Assembly: GCA_023212695.1 (NCBI GenBank)
Contig: JALCCG010000002.1
Location: 62,001 to 126,000, forward strand
Direction of reading: 5' to 3'
Source: Sporisorium sorghi
Lineage: Eukaryota; Basidiomycota; Ustilaginomycetes; Ustilaginales; Ustilaginaceae
Length of the DNA stretch: 64,000 bases
Shown here: positions 1 through 9,620 of the stretch, one piece after another
Position numbering within the stretch: position 1 is the first letter of the stretch
How the letters are laid out: each line of letters begins with the position of its first letter
Notes under the pieces: model-generated
What the model saw: the letters and a program-made list of their open reading frames with translations, nothing else
Told to the model about the DNA's origin: nothing
The model's database searches: none
Made by a program: the position numbers and the translations under genes

Positions 1-1911
1 ACGACCCTCTCGGTCCTCCGCAGCCTGCTTGATTCCAGCCTGATCTGAAACTTGAGCGACGCCCACGTTCCACCAAGCGCCATACCCGTCTGTCATAGTC
101 TTTGGCAATACCTTAATGTCCAAAAGCGTTGATGTAGTCTGTCGTTTAGCCCACTCCATCGCCTCGGCAAGCTCGTTCATTGTACGTACGGTACGCGTTG
201 CGACACCGTAACCCGAAGCGCTTTTGGCGTAATCGATCGACAGCAAATCTCCGTCAAGCTTGCCTGTGGCCGCGTTACGCGCCCTGAACTCTGTGCCAAA
301 GCTCCCCATGCCATGACCCATCTGCAGGTTATTAATACACCCAAAGCCGATGTTATCGAATAGCAGCACATTCACTTTACGCTTTTCTTGCAAGCTTGTG
401 ATCAGTTCGGAATGCAGCATTAAATAGCTGCCATCCCCGCAAAATGCGTATACTTCACGTTCTGGTTCTGCCATTTTCACTCCCAGGGCTCCCGAGATTT
501 CATAACCCATGCAGGAATAACCATATTCCATATGATACGTGCTTGGTTTCTCCGACTTCCACATTCGCTGCAAATCTCCTGGCAGACTGCCAGATGCACC
601 AACAACGACTGCCTCATCATCAAGTAGATCGTTTAATGCGCCAAGCACCTGCGTCTGAGTCAGATGACTGCTCAGCACCTGTGCATATTCCAGCATGGCC
701 TCATTGAAATGACCTTCAATCTCTGGTTTGAAGCCGCTAGCGTTATAGTCGATCTGTGTCAGCCTATTCCACTCTGTCGTCCACGATTGCTTAGCAGCTT
801 CAACCTCTGTAGTGTAGTTCGACTTGTAAGTGGCCTGCACCAGTCGATCGTAGAGAGCGAGAAGCGCAGTGCGGGCATCCGCTACGACACCTACCGCATC
901 AAGTTTACCAGCATGAAATGGCGAGACATTAATCGTCAACACCGCTTGGTCAGGATGCCCAAACAACTCTTTCGAGCCTGTAGTGAAGTCGGTGAACCGT
1001 GTTCCGACACCGATAATAAGATCGGCTTCGCGTGCCAGCTTGTTAGCCGCCTCATTCCCCGTAACCCCGATCCCGCCTACATTCCACGAATGGGATGCTG
1101 GGATCACGCTTTTTCCAGCCTGTGTCTCGGCGATTGGAATGCGGAATGCTTCAGCGAAAGCCATTAAGGCCTCCCCGGCCTCGGAGTAGCGGACACCTCC
1201 GCCGCATACGAGGAGCGGCTTCCGTCTTTGACGGATCAGTTCCACAGCCGCATTGAGCGCGGCATCGCTCGAAGGGCGGCGTTCGATGCGATGCACTCGA
1301 CACTGGAAGAATGATAGCGGATAATCGTACGCTTCCCCCTGTACATCCTGTGGAAGTGCGATCGTGACGGCTCCGGTATCCGCAGGGTCCGTCAGCACGC
1401 GCATCGCTTGAATCAACGATGACATCAGCTGCTCCGGACGGGTTATACGATCCCAGAACTTGCTTACCGGCCGGAATGCATCGTTAGTTGAGATCGTAAT
1501 ATCATGCGTTTGCTCGATCTGCTGAAGTACCGGATCCGGCTGGCGGGAAGCGAAGGTGTCCCCCGGCAGTAGCAATACCGGGATTTGATTCGCTGTAGCG
1601 GTCGCTGCAGCTGTTATCATATTTGCTGCACCCGGCCCGATAGACGAGGTGCACGCACAGATTTGTCTGCGAGCTTTCTGCTTCGCAAAGGCAACAGCAG
1701 CATGTGCCATGCCTTGCTCATTCCGCCCTTGATACACTTCAAGCTCCCCAGGATCCTCCTCCAGCGCCTGACCGATACCGAGCACATTACCATGCCCGAA
1801 TATCGTAAATACTCCTTTTATAAATTTCTCCTGACGCCCATCAAACTCAATATATTGTTGATTCAAAAACCGAATCAGCGCTTGTGCTGTCGTCAATCGA
1901 ATCGTTGTCAT
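1..1911 (-). CDS. iolD: 3D-(3,5/4)-trihydroxycyclohexane-1,2-dione hydrolase IolD, partial at the left edge
   Basis: Ring-opening step of myo-inositol catabolism: a thiamine diphosphate enzyme that hydrolyses THcHDO to 5-deoxyglucuronate. The frame is open from the ATG at 1911 to base 1 (637 codons), about the usual length of the family, so only a few C-terminal residues should be missing. The protein starts [15 protein letters not shown]. It has the acetolactate-synthase-like fold: an N-terminal PYR part with [13 protein letters not shown] and [12 protein letters not shown], a central domain, and a C-terminal TPP-binding part with [15 protein letters not shown]. An AAAGGCGG ribosome site precedes the start. 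It is the third gene of a leftward iolC-iolA-iolD run, 42 bp after iolA, so it should share the promoter near 4612-4641. Further iol genes (iolE, iolJ) may continue beyond the window; none is seen here. Confidence 0.95.
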   Translation of the reverse strand, partial: MTTIRLTTAQALIRFLNQQYIEFDGRQEKFIKGVFTIFGHGNVLGIGQALEEDPGELEVYQGRNEQGMAHAAVAFAKQKARRQICACTSSIGPGAANMITAAATATANQIPVLLLPGDTFASRQPDPVLQQIEQTHDITISTNDAFRPVSKFWDRITRPEQLMSSLIQAMRVLTDPADTGAVTIALPQDVQGEAYDYPLSFFQCRVHRIERRPSSDAALNAAVELIRQRRKPLLVCGGGVRYSEAGEALMAFAEAFRIPIAETQAGKSVIPASHSWNVGGIGVTGNEAANKLAREADLIIGVGTRFTDFTTGSKELFGHPDQAVLTINVSPFHAGKLDAVGVVADARTALLALYDRLVQATYKSNYTTEVEAAKQSWTTEWNRLTQIDYNASGFKPEIEGHFNEAMLEYAQVLSSHLTQTQVLGALNDLLDDEAVVVGASGSLPGDLQRMWKSEKPSTYHMEYGYSCMGYEISGALGVKMAEPEREVYAFCGDGSYLMLHSELITSLQEKRKVNVLLFDNIGFGCINNLQMGHGMGSFGTEFRARNAATGKLDGDLLSIDYAKSASGYGVATRTVRTMNELAEAMEWAKRQTTSTLLDIKVLPKTMTDGYGAWWNVGVAQVSDQAGIKQAAEDREGR

Positions 1912-1953
1912 CGTTAGACCAACCGCCTTTCGAACACCGCTGCAGGTGTGAGA

Positions 1954-3405
1954 TTACCACCGAGTCGTTACCATCTTTTTGCGTGTATAGAACTCCACTC
2001 CATCCGTGCCGTTTGCATGCAGATCACCATAGAACGAATCCTTCCATCCAGAGAACGGGAAGAAAGCCATTGGGGCAGGAACACCCACATTCACGCCAAG
2101 CATACCCGCATCGATATTTTCACGGAACTGGCGCATATAAGCGCCGCTGCTGGTAAAGAGACAAGCACCGTTGGCAAATCGGGACCCATTTGCCCATTCA
2201 ATCGCTTCATCAAGGCTTTTCACCCGTACGATAGACAGCACCGGAGCAAATATTTCATCCTTCCATATCTTCATCTCCTGCGTCACTTCATCAAAAATCG
2301 TTGGGCCTAAAAAGTAACCTCTGCCAGATGTTTGAGCATCATTGCGACCGTCCCGTACTAGGCGGGCTCCTTCTTCAACGCCAGCCTCAATATAACGGAG
2401 TGTGCGCTCTTTATGTGCTTCACGAATTACCGGACCTAAAAATACGTCTTCCTCCATCCCGTTGCCAATGTTCATCTCATTGGACGCTGTTACAAGTCGG
2501 GATACGAGTTCATCTGCAACCTCTTCGTGTACAAGCACAACGGAGCAAGCCATACAGCGTTCGCCAGCAGACCCGAATGCTGCATTAATGATTTGGTTCG
2601 TTGTTACATCCAGATCCGCATCTTCCATCACGATGGAATGATTTTTCGCTCCAGTCAGTGCCTGAACACGCTTCAAGTTCGCCGTACCGCGTTTATACAC
2701 ATACTCCCCTACCGGCTGTGAGCCAACAAAAGAAATCGCTTTCACCAACCTATGATCCAAGAGCCCATTCACCACGTCGTGCGCACCATGCACAATATTC
2801 AAGACACCTTTTGGCAAACCTGCCTCACTGAACAGCTCGGCAAGGCGGATCGCCAACAAAGGTGTGCGTTCAGATGGCTTCAACACAAATGTGTTGCCGC
2901 AGGCAATTGCAAGCGGGAACATCCAGCAAGGCACCATCATCGGGAAGTTGAACGGAGTGATCCCACCGACAACGCCGATTGGATAGCGGTACATACCCGA
3001 TTCAATGTTCGTTGCAATATCTGGAAGCTGTTTGCCCATCATCAACGTAGGCGCACCTGCGGCGAACTCCACGCACTCGATTCCGCGCTGAACTTCACCA
3101 TGTGCTTCCTTGAAGTTCTTGCCGTTCTCGTGCGTAATCAGCTTCGCCAGTTCGTCCCAATGCTCTACCAAGAGCTGCTGAAATCGGAACAGAATTCGCG
3201 AACGTCGCGGAACAGGTGTGCGAGACCATGTCTTAAAGGCACTATTAGCGGCTTGCACTGCCTCATTTACTTCTTCTGTTGTGGAGAGCGGTACATGTGC
3301 AATCACTTCTCCTGTCGCCGGGTTGTATACAGGTTCAATATGAGTGGATGAAGAGGATTTCCATTCTCCATCAATGAAGTTGCGGACCGTAATTTCTGCT
3401 GCCAT
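1954..3405 (-). CDS. iolA: Methylmalonate/malonate-semialdehyde dehydrogenase (CoA-acylating) IolA
   Basis: Last oxidative step of inositol catabolism: malonate semialdehyde + CoA + NAD+ gives acetyl-CoA, CO2 and NADH; it also acts in valine breakdown. At 483 residues it has the normal length. It shows the aldehyde dehydrogenase fold with [13 protein letters not shown] near residue 145, a Rossmann stretch, and the MMSDH-type catalytic cysteine in [11 protein letters not shown] near residue 280. The C-terminal part has [19 protein letters not shown], typical of this subfamily. Start is the ATG at 3405 behind AAGGGG. It lies between iolC (72 bp upstream) and iolD (42 bp downstream) on the same strand, so it is the middle gene of the iolCAD operon. 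Nothing looks broken. Confidence 0.96.
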   Translation of the reverse strand: MAAEITVRNFIDGEWKSSSSTHIEPVYNPATGEVIAHVPLSTTEEVNEAVQAANSAFKTWSRTPVPRRSRILFRFQQLLVEHWDELAKLITHENGKNFKEAHGEVQRGIECVEFAAGAPTLMMGKQLPDIATNIESGMYRYPIGVVGGITPFNFPMMVPCWMFPLAIACGNTFVLKPSERTPLLAIRLAELFSEAGLPKGVLNIVHGAHDVVNGLLDHRLVKAISFVGSQPVGEYVYKRGTANLKRVQALTGAKNHSIVMEDADLDVTTNQIINAAFGSAGERCMACSVVLVHEEVADELVSRLVTASNEMNIGNGMEEDVFLGPVIREAHKERTLRYIEAGVEEGARLVRDGRNDAQTSGRGYFLGPTIFDEVTQEMKIWKDEIFAPVLSIVRVKSLDEAIEWANGSRFANGACLFTSSGAYMRQFRENIDAGMLGVNVGVPAPMAFFPFSGWKDSFYGDLHANGTDGVEFYTRKKMVTTRW

Positions 3406-3477
3406 GATTTTTTATTTCCCCTTTCGTGTTTGAAATGGACAAACTTATAAATGAATTCAAAAAGTCCCCGTCATTCG

Positions 3478-4476
3478 TTACAGTTGAACACGTTCTGTTG
3501 TCTCCATGAAGCTTCGCAGTTCTTCTGCTGTTGGCATCGCTTCTGAACAACTGTGCCGCGAAATAACAATTGCAGCTGAAGCACTCCCATAGTTCATCGC
3601 CGTAGCCACGTCGTGTCCTTGCATCAAAGCATAAATCATAGCTGAAGCGTAGGAGTCGCCGGCTCCGAACGTCTTAAGGACTTTTGTTTTGAAAATACCG
3701 CCCTTGAACGACTGCCCATCCTTCGTATAAGCAATCGATCCCGATCCGCCATGCTTGATAATAACAACCTGTGCATGATGCTCAAACCAAGTCTGAGCAG
3801 TTAGATTATCATCGGACTGCTGACCATCAAACGCCTCCATCATATCGAACTCCTCACGTGTTCCGATAATGAAGTCGCAATACTGCGCCGCGATCTTATA
3901 ATAAACCGCTGTTTCAGATGCATCCTTCCACGTGTATGGACGGTAGTCCAAGTCGAAAAATACGAATACGCCGTGCTTACGGGCATAGGATAAAGCGACA
4001 AATACCGCTTCACGAGATGGGCTTGCCGCTAATGCAGTCCCAGAGATTAGCAATGTTTTCGCCTTCCTGATGTAATCTTCGGATACTTCCTCGGGACGCA
4101 GCAGAAGGTCTGCGACATGGTCACGGTACATCAAAATGCTGCAATTTTCAGGGCTTTTAATCTCTGTAAATGCTAACCCTGTCACAGCCCCTGTATGATC
4201 AACGGCTAACTGGGTCGTATCAATTCCCTGCTCCTCTAAATATTGCTTGATGAATCTTCCCATTTGATCATCCGAGATTTTGCCGATGAACCCGCTCTTC
4301 AACCCGAGTCGTGCTACACCGATGGCGATGTTTGCCGGAGATCCCCCTACATATTTTGTAAATGTGCGTGTCTGTTCCATCGGACGATTGATTTCATTTG
4401 CATTTAAATCAATGCAGAGTCGGCCAAGCGAGATCATATCAAGCTGTCGCTCCCGTGAAAATTGAATCTTACTCAT
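3478..4476 (-). CDS. iolC: 5-dehydro-2-deoxygluconokinase IolC
   Basis: Phosphorylates 5-dehydro-2-deoxy-D-gluconate with ATP in the inositol pathway. This is a PfkB/ribokinase-family protein of 332 residues: N-terminal LDMISLGRLCIDLN and a GGSPANIAIGVARLG substrate-lid region, and the C-terminal GAGDSYASAM motif near residue 270 that carries the catalytic Asp. I chose the ATG at 4476 because an AGGAGG site lies 11 bases before it. An in-frame GTG four codons upstream sits on top of that site and is unlikely to be used. It is the first gene of the leftward iolCAD operon, after a divergent promoter region shared with iolG. Confidence 0.95.
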   Translation of the reverse strand: MSKIQFSRERQLDMISLGRLCIDLNANEINRPMEQTRTFTKYVGGSPANIAIGVARLGLKSGFIGKISDDQMGRFIKQYLEEQGIDTTQLAVDHTGAVTGLAFTEIKSPENCSILMYRDHVADLLLRPEEVSEDYIRKAKTLLISGTALAASPSREAVFVALSYARKHGVFVFFDLDYRPYTWKDASETAVYYKIAAQYCDFIIGTREEFDMMEAFDGQQSDDNLTAQTWFEHHAQVVIIKHGGSGSIAYTKDGQSFKGGIFKTKVLKTFGAGDSYASAMIYALMQGHDVATAMNYGSASAAIVISRHSCSEAMPTAEELRSFMETTERVQL

Positions 4477-4589
4477 TTCAATCCGCACCTCCTATTAGTC
4501 AAATACCGTATGTGCTGCTTCTCAGCTACATTCTTTTGTCACGTGTTGCATCGTACTGTGTTGCTCAGCACGCAAATCCTAAATTAAAG

Positions 4590-4650
4590 TTAAGCGCTTA
4601 CCTTATGGATCATTATAATCACATAATCCCGCCAATGTAAACGCTTTTTT
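4590..4650 (-). promoter_or_regulatory. iolCAD promoter with palindromic operator and cre-like site
   Basis: Leftward sigma-A-type promoter: -35 TTTACA (complement of 4636-4641), 18-bp spacer, -10 TATAAT (complement of 4612-4617). The palindrome TAAGCGCTTA at 4591-4600 lies at about the start point, where a bound repressor would block initiation. TGTAAACGCTTT at 4636-4647 overlaps the -35 and resembles a CcpA cre site or a second LacI-family half-match. The best candidate repressor is the LacI-type protein encoded at 6879-7886; that link is inferred. Confidence 0.7.
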
Positions 4651-4760
4651 AAACCGTTCTAAAGTTCTTTATTTCACATTCGTTTTTTTGTTTCCTTTAT
4701 AAAATAAAGGCTATAAAACAAGCTTATCAAGCTTTTTCGTTGGAATTCCAAATTCATATC

Positions 4761-4810
4761 TTGAAAAAGAAAACGCTGTCAGATATGATGAGATTATGAG
4801 TTAAGCGCTT
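4761..4810 (+). promoter_or_regulatory. iolGB promoter with TTAAGCGCTT operator
   Basis: Near-consensus promoter: TTGAAA at 4761-4766, exactly 17 bp, TATGAT at 4784-4789. TTAAGCGCTT at 4801-4810 begins about 11 bases after the -10, around the start point. The same palindrome stands in the same relative place at the divergent iolC promoter, so one regulator could close both sides. AT-rich sequence with no other recognisable signal fills the centre of the 4489-4850 gap. Confidence 0.75.
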
Positions 4811-4850
4811 TCCTTAAAATCAATCTATGTCAGAGAAAGCAGGAGATATT

Positions 4851-5870
4851 ATGTTTCAAGTAGGTATCATTGGTGCCGGACGAATCGGTAAACTACACGC
4901 TGAACATATTCAACGCACATCGATGGCACGCGTCCGTGCCGTATCTGATGTCGATATTCAAAATTTGGATTCTTGGGCAACGAGCCTTCATATCCCGGTA
5001 GTAACTAACAACTATCAAGATTTGTTACAAGATCCCGAGATTGGTGCCGTATTCATTTGCTCTCCAACGAGTACGCATTCGACGATCATTCAGGAAGCAG
5101 CACAAGCGGGCAAACATATATTTTGCGAAAAACCTGTAAGTTTCTCGGTAGAAACTACGGAACTTGCACTGCAGGCTGTGCGCGAAGCTAATGTGATGCT
5201 GCAAGTTGGCTTCAATCGTCGCTTCGACCATAATTTCAAGAAAGTTCGCGATACCGTGCAAGGCGGTGTCATTGGGCAACCGCATGTATTGCGTATTACA
5301 TCACGTGATCCTGAGCCGCCTTCAGCTGAATATGTAGCCAAATCAGGTGGCCTGTTCATGGACATGATGATTCATGATTTCGATATGGCTCGGTATGTCA
5401 TGCAGAGCGAGGTTGTGGAGGTATATGCACAAGGGGCAAATTTGATTGATCCGAAGATTAGCGAGCTGAACGATATTGATACAGCCGTCGTCTTGCTTAC
5501 TTTTGCAAACGGAGCGATCGGCATTATCGAAAACAGCCGCAAAGCTGTTTACGGCTACGATCAGCGTATTGAGGCATTCGGCTCCAAGGGCTCCATTGCT
5601 ACGGAAAATGATCGTCCTTCAACCGCAGTCATTTCCACAAGTGACGGCGTTATGATGGATAAGCCGCTTTATTTCTTCCTGGAGCGCTATGCACAGGCGT
5701 ATGTACAGGAGATCGAAGATTTCTTTCGTTCAATTCAAGGAGAGTTCCCTATCGTATGTAATGGAAATGACGGTTTGCAGGCTGAGCGACTTGCGCGAGC
5801 AGCGAAGGAATCCCTTGTTGCAGGTCGTCCGGTCAAGCTTAATCATATGAATGTGTTAGAAGCCATGTAA
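4851..5870 (+). CDS. iolG: myo-Inositol 2-dehydrogenase IolG (Gfo/Idh/MocA family)
   Basis: Oxidises myo-inositol to scyllo-inosose with NAD+, the first step of the pathway. The 339-residue protein has the family layout: N-terminal Rossmann domain with VGIIGAGRIGKLHAEH, the Gfo/Idh signature EKP at residues 93-95, and a C-terminal beta-sheet domain with DMMIHDFDMARY, which carries the usual catalytic Asp/His pair. I chose the ATG at 4851 with AGGAG seven bases before it; an in-frame ATG at 4827 has no ribosome site and lies close to the start point. It heads the rightward iolG-iolB set. Paralogues act on scyllo- or chiro-inositol, so the exact isomer is inferred from the iol context. Confidence 0.92.
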   Translation: MFQVGIIGAGRIGKLHAEHIQRTSMARVRAVSDVDIQNLDSWATSLHIPVVTNNYQDLLQDPEIGAVFICSPTSTHSTIIQEAAQAGKHIFCEKPVSFSVETTELALQAVREANVMLQVGFNRRFDHNFKKVRDTVQGGVIGQPHVLRITSRDPEPPSAEYVAKSGGLFMDMMIHDFDMARYVMQSEVVEVYAQGANLIDPKISELNDIDTAVVLLTFANGAIGIIENSRKAVYGYDQRIEAFGSKGSIATENDRPSTAVISTSDGVMMDKPLYFFLERYAQAYVQEIEDFFRSIQGEFPIVCNGNDGLQAERLARAAKESLVAGRPVKLNHMNVLEAM

Positions 5871-5904
5871 ATATTTAAAATTTAACGCGAAGGAGGCATT
5901 CCGT

Positions 5905-6708
5905 ATGTCTAATCTTATCGTCTCTCCGCATCCACGCGATGCAGAAGGAAATATTATTCGTGTCACACCTGAGCGTGCAGGCTGGAAATATGTTGGTTTC
6001 GAAGTATACTCCTTGAAGTCCGGCGAAACTCTCCAGCGAAACACGAACGATCAGGAAGTCTGCCTGGTGCTTTTAAGCGGAAAAGCAAACGTAAATACAA
6101 AAGAAAAGCAATTCGGAATTATCGGACATCGCATGAGCGTATTCGAACGCCTTCCACCCTATTCTGTTTACGTCCCGAACGATGATCAGTACACCGTCAT
6201 AGCAACCACTGATCTTGAACTAGCGGTATGTGCAGCACCTGGACGCGGGACCTACCCTGCCCGTCTTATCCAGCCGGAAGATGTTGGTGTCGAGACACGC
6301 GGTTCGGGAAACATGGAACGTCATATCCAGAACATTTTACCCGAGCAAAATGCAGCGGATAGCTTGCTGGTCGTGGAAGTATATACACCGGGTGGACATT
6401 GGTCCAGTTACCCACCGCATAAACATGATCAAGATCATTTGCCATATGAATCCTACTTGGAGGAAACATATTATCATGAAGTAAACCCGGGTCAAGGGTT
6501 TATCATGCAACGGGTGTACACTGACGATCGTTCGCTCAACGAGACGCTAGTCGTGTCTAACCGTAACGTCGTGCTGGTGCCGGAAGGGTATCATCCTGTA
6601 TCCGTGCCTCCAGGTTATGATTCGTATTATTTGAATGTTATGGCCGGCCCCATTCGGACCTGGAAGTTCCATAATGATCCTGAGCATGAGTGGTTATTCC
6701 CTCGATAA
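5905..6708 (+). CDS. iolB: 5-deoxy-glucuronate isomerase IolB
   Basis: Converts 5-deoxy-D-glucuronate, the product of IolD, to 5-dehydro-2-deoxy-D-gluconate, the substrate of IolC. The 267-residue length is typical. The protein is a bicupin of the KduI/IolB family; metal-binding residues are visible in WSSYPPHKHDQ and YLEETYYHEVNPGQGF near residues 165-195. It follows iolG by 34 bp with an AAGGAGG ribosome site, and an intrinsic terminator follows its stop. With iolC, iolA, iolD and iolG in the window, only inosose dehydratase (IolE) and the aldolase (IolJ) of the core route are not seen. Confidence 0.95.
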   Translation: MSNLIVSPHPRDAEGNIIRVTPERAGWKYVGFEVYSLKSGETLQRNTNDQEVCLVLLSGKANVNTKEKQFGIIGHRMSVFERLPPYSVYVPNDDQYTVIATTDLELAVCAAPGRGTYPARLIQPEDVGVETRGSGNMERHIQNILPEQNAADSLLVVEVYTPGGHWSSYPPHKHDQDHLPYESYLEETYYHEVNPGQGFIMQRVYTDDRSLNETLVVSNRNVVLVPEGYHPVSVPPGYDSYYLNVMAGPIRTWKFHNDPEHEWLFPR

Positions 6709-6748
6709 ACTCAACTAAGTGGTCTGCAGTATGGTTATACTATTAGAC

Positions 6749-6780
6749 AAGGGAGAATGGGTGTAGTCCATTCTCCCTTT
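6749..6780 (+). terminator. Intrinsic terminator after iolB
   Basis: Perfect 12-bp stem AAGGGAGAATGG / CCATTCTCCCTT with a short loop and a T-rich end, 40 bp after the iolB stop. It separates iolGB from the regulator gene, which should then have its own promoter in 6785-6870. Confidence 0.8.
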
Positions 6781-6878
6781 GTTGCTTATAATAGACATAA
6801 AGAATGAGTCGTGCATGGTCAGGTATCAATTCATTACAAGACGGTGTCCTCCTGCTATGACGCATGAAGGAGAGAGCT

Positions 6879-7886
6879 ATGAAATCAACGATTTACGATG
6901 TCGCTAATGCGGCAGGCGTCTCTATCGCAACGGTATCCAAAGTGGTAAACCGAACCGGTAACATAAGTCAAAAGACACGTGAACATGTGCTCAGCGTTAT
7001 GGATGAGCTGCAATATCAGCCTAGCGCTGTCGCTTCCGCACTAACGGGAAAGAAGACATCTACCTTTGGACTTCTTCTATCGAATATTGCAAACCCATTT
7101 TTCGCAGAGGCAGCGCGTTCCCTTGAGGATGAAGCACGGGCTGCAGATTACAGCATCGTAATGTGCAGTACCGACAATGAGGACGAGCGCAGCTTGAATT
7201 ATCTTTCTCTCTTGCAGCGCAAACAAGTCGATGGCATGATCATCGCATGTCATTTCACGGACTGGTCACTGCTTCAGCCATTTTTGGCAACTAATATTCC
7301 CGTCGTGCTATTCTCAAAAGATATCTCTTCCTTAGATGTACATACCGTTACAGTTGATGATTACAAGGGCGGCTATAAAGCAATCGAATATCTTGTTCAC
7401 AACGGGCATCATCATATCGGAATCGTGGCTGAAGCAGGTCCTAGTGGCGAGCACCGGATTCGCGGTGGACAGCAAGCGATGAAAGATGCCGACATCCAGT
7501 ACCGTCCGGAATGGATCACCAATGTTCATTCCTCCATTCGAGACGGCTACACCGGGGCACTTCAAATGCTGGGGCAATCTGAGCGGCCTAGTGCTATCTT
7601 TGCATGCAACGACATGCTCGCTGTTGGTGTACTGCAAGCCGCAGAGGAACTGGGGCTGCAAGTTCCGAGTGACCTCTCTATTATCGGTTTTGATGATACG
7701 CTGCTGTCACAGATCGTACAACCACGGCTTACAACGATATCGCAGCCTATTTCAGATATGGCACATCACACGATCCAACTGTTACTGCGTCATGCAGACA
7801 CTCCCGACATGGCTAAACAGAAAGCGATTTTCCAGCCGAAGCTTATCAAGGGGCGTTCGACCCAAGCGATTACACCTACATCATAA
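6879..7886 (+). CDS. LacI-family transcriptional regulator, candidate iol repressor
   Basis: A 335-residue LacI/GalR protein. The N-terminal HTH is STIYDVANAAGVSIATVSKV, followed by a hinge helix (QPSAVASALTGKK) and a periplasmic-binding-like sensor domain with typical IIGFDDTLLSQIVQPRLTTI near the end. I chose the ATG at 6879, eight bases or so after AAGGAGAG; the ATG at 6864 has no ribosome site. It lies directly behind iolB. LacI-family proteins bind palindromes with a central CG, and two TTAAGCGCTT copies sit at the two iol promoters, so control of the iol genes is the natural inference. In Bacillus subtilis this job is done by a DeoR-type IolR, so this is a different regulator type. No copy of the palindrome precedes its own gene. 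Confidence 0.9.
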   Translation: MKSTIYDVANAAGVSIATVSKVVNRTGNISQKTREHVLSVMDELQYQPSAVASALTGKKTSTFGLLLSNIANPFFAEAARSLEDEARAADYSIVMCSTDNEDERSLNYLSLLQRKQVDGMIIACHFTDWSLLQPFLATNIPVVLFSKDISSLDVHTVTVDDYKGGYKAIEYLVHNGHHHIGIVAEAGPSGEHRIRGGQQAMKDADIQYRPEWITNVHSSIRDGYTGALQMLGQSERPSAIFACNDMLAVGVLQAAEELGLQVPSDLSIIGFDDTLLSQIVQPRLTTISQPISDMAHHTIQLLLRHADTPDMAKQKAIFQPKLIKGRSTQAITPTS

Positions 7887-8056
7887 ACACGAAATTAATA
7901 TAAAGAGTTGGGATTTGTTGTAAGGCATGAAACACGTATCAAAGCCCTGACCGTGGATTTCATGTTGTTCTATGAACAAAACTCCTCAACATGGTATAAT
8001 CTACTATTGTGGTGGTTATCTTCCATACAGAACCGATTTGAGAGGAGAACAATTTC

Positions 8057-9448
8057 ATGCAAGAACACAAACGCTGGAGTAGAGTCAAGCGCTGGGCCGG
8101 TGCCGGGGCATTAAGCTTAACCATTCTGTTAGGCAATGTCTTCCCGATTCATGCCGAAACACCGACTGCTCCCGTACCCGACATCAGCCCTTGGTCGATA
8201 GCTACACTGAACGAAGGTGAGAAATACGGCATATATCCGATGGAATGGTATTATGACGGAACCTTCAGACAATCCATTACGAAAGATAAGTTTCAATCTT
8301 TAATGGCTACTACGGCGAAGAAGCTGGATCAGCTGGGTCTTAAGAAAAAAGAAGCTTCCTTGTCCTATGTAACAGCCGATGTAATCACAAGAGAAATGGT
8401 CATCACCTCTTTATTCAAGCTCCTGTCCAATTACGAGCTGCCGGAAGCTTTCGGGAACACGGCGGTCAAACCGATGGATTACATGCAGCAAAAAGGCATC
8501 GTAAAAGGCACCAAAGCAGGTCTGCAGCTGGATCAGCCATCAAGCGTCGAACAAGCGGTCGTGATGGCCAGCCGATTGATTGAGTATACATATGATACGG
8601 CCGATGGCGGAGCCGAAGGCCTGATGTGGAAAGTGACTAACGATAACAACACACTGTATTTGCTCGGATCGGTTCATTTGGGATTGACCGACATGTATCC
8701 GATGCATCCGAGCATTCGCGACGCGTTTGCGGCATCGGACGATCTTTGGGTCGAGGTTGATATTGTTAACGGGGATATGTCTTATTTCCAAGAGAAGATG
8801 ATGTACAGTGACGGTACGAAGCTGCAGGATCATATATCCGCAACTTCCTACGAGAAGCTGCAGAAGGCGCTGAAAAAGCTGGCACTGCCAGCAAACACGT
8901 TTGATAGCTTCAAGCCCTTTGGCGTATCCAACACCCTCTCCACGTTCGGTTATTTCGAGAATCCGGCCGACAGTGCGTTGGCCATGGCAACCGGTATCGA
9001 CAGCTATTTCCTTACTAGTGCCATGCTGACAGGCAAGCCAATTCATGAGCTGGAGAGCATTAAGCTGCAAGCTGACCTGTTCGCTGACGTGCCTGCCGAA
9101 ACACAGGAGAAAGAATTGAATGAGCTGCTGGATGTCCTCTTGTCAGAAAAAGGATCGCAGGAAATTGCCAACAACCTGAAGCAAATGCAGCTGGATTGGA
9201 TTGAAGGCGACGTGGAAGGCCTGAAGAAAACCCTGACCGCTGACGGACAGCTCACCCAAGGGGAAACCAATCAGCGTCTGATCGGCGAACGAGACAAGAA
9301 CATGGCCATTAAACTGTCCGAGCTGCTGGAAAAAGAAGGAGAGCATACTTCCTTTGTCGTGGTAGGCGCGGCACATTATGTCATGGATGGCATGGTTGTC
9401 GATTTATTAAAAGAAAAAGGTTATGATGTACAGCTTGTACAGAAATAA
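8057..9448 (+). CDS. Secreted TraB/GumN (PrgY-like) family protein
   Basis: 463 residues. The N-terminus has a basic start and a hydrophobic stretch, then HAE at about residue 33, as in a Sec signal peptide. Residues about 45-170 look like two degenerate SLH-type repeats (SPWSIATLNEGEKYGIYP...GTFRQSITKDKFQSLM). From about residue 192 the TraB/GumN domain begins, with LMWKVTNDNNTLYLLGSVHLG containing the conserved GS-H motif; a second conserved part is FVVVGAAHYVMDG near the end. The family has a metalloprotease-like fold (TIKI-like); its substrate in bacteria is mostly unknown. SLH-like repeats would suit attachment to the cell wall. GAGAGGAG precedes the start, and a strong terminator follows. 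It appears monocistronic. Confidence 0.85.
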   Translation: MQEHKRWSRVKRWAGAGALSLTILLGNVFPIHAETPTAPVPDISPWSIATLNEGEKYGIYPMEWYYDGTFRQSITKDKFQSLMATTAKKLDQLGLKKKEASLSYVTADVITREMVITSLFKLLSNYELPEAFGNTAVKPMDYMQQKGIVKGTKAGLQLDQPSSVEQAVVMASRLIEYTYDTADGGAEGLMWKVTNDNNTLYLLGSVHLGLTDMYPMHPSIRDAFAASDDLWVEVDIVNGDMSYFQEKMMYSDGTKLQDHISATSYEKLQKALKKLALPANTFDSFKPFGVSNTLSTFGYFENPADSALAMATGIDSYFLTSAMLTGKPIHELESIKLQADLFADVPAETQEKELNELLDVLLSEKGSQEIANNLKQMQLDWIEGDVEGLKKTLTADGQLTQGETNQRLIGERDKNMAIKLSELLEKEGEHTSFVVVGAAHYVMDGMVVDLLKEKGYDVQLVQK

Positions 9449-9478
9449 ACAAGGTATCCTGCTGTATTGATATTGTAT

Positions 9479-9516
9479 CGCCCTGTCCGTATTCATGTGG
9501 ACAGGGCGATTTTTTA
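9479..9516 (+). terminator. Intrinsic terminator after the TraB-family gene
   Basis: Perfect 10-bp stem CGCCCTGTCC / GGACAGGGCG around a 10-base loop, followed by A and TTTTTT, 30 bp after the stop. Confidence 0.9.
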
Positions 9517-9620
9517 TATATAGATATGCCCCGCATGTATCATGTGTCATTGACCTGCGCTCACAGATTACCGATAATAGTAGAATGAGTTCACTATCTT
9601 CAAAGGATTGGAGCTATATC

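Noticed and set aside
4477..4488. Upstream GTG start for iolC
   Set aside because: The GTG is part of the AGGAGG ribosome site that serves the ATG at 4476.
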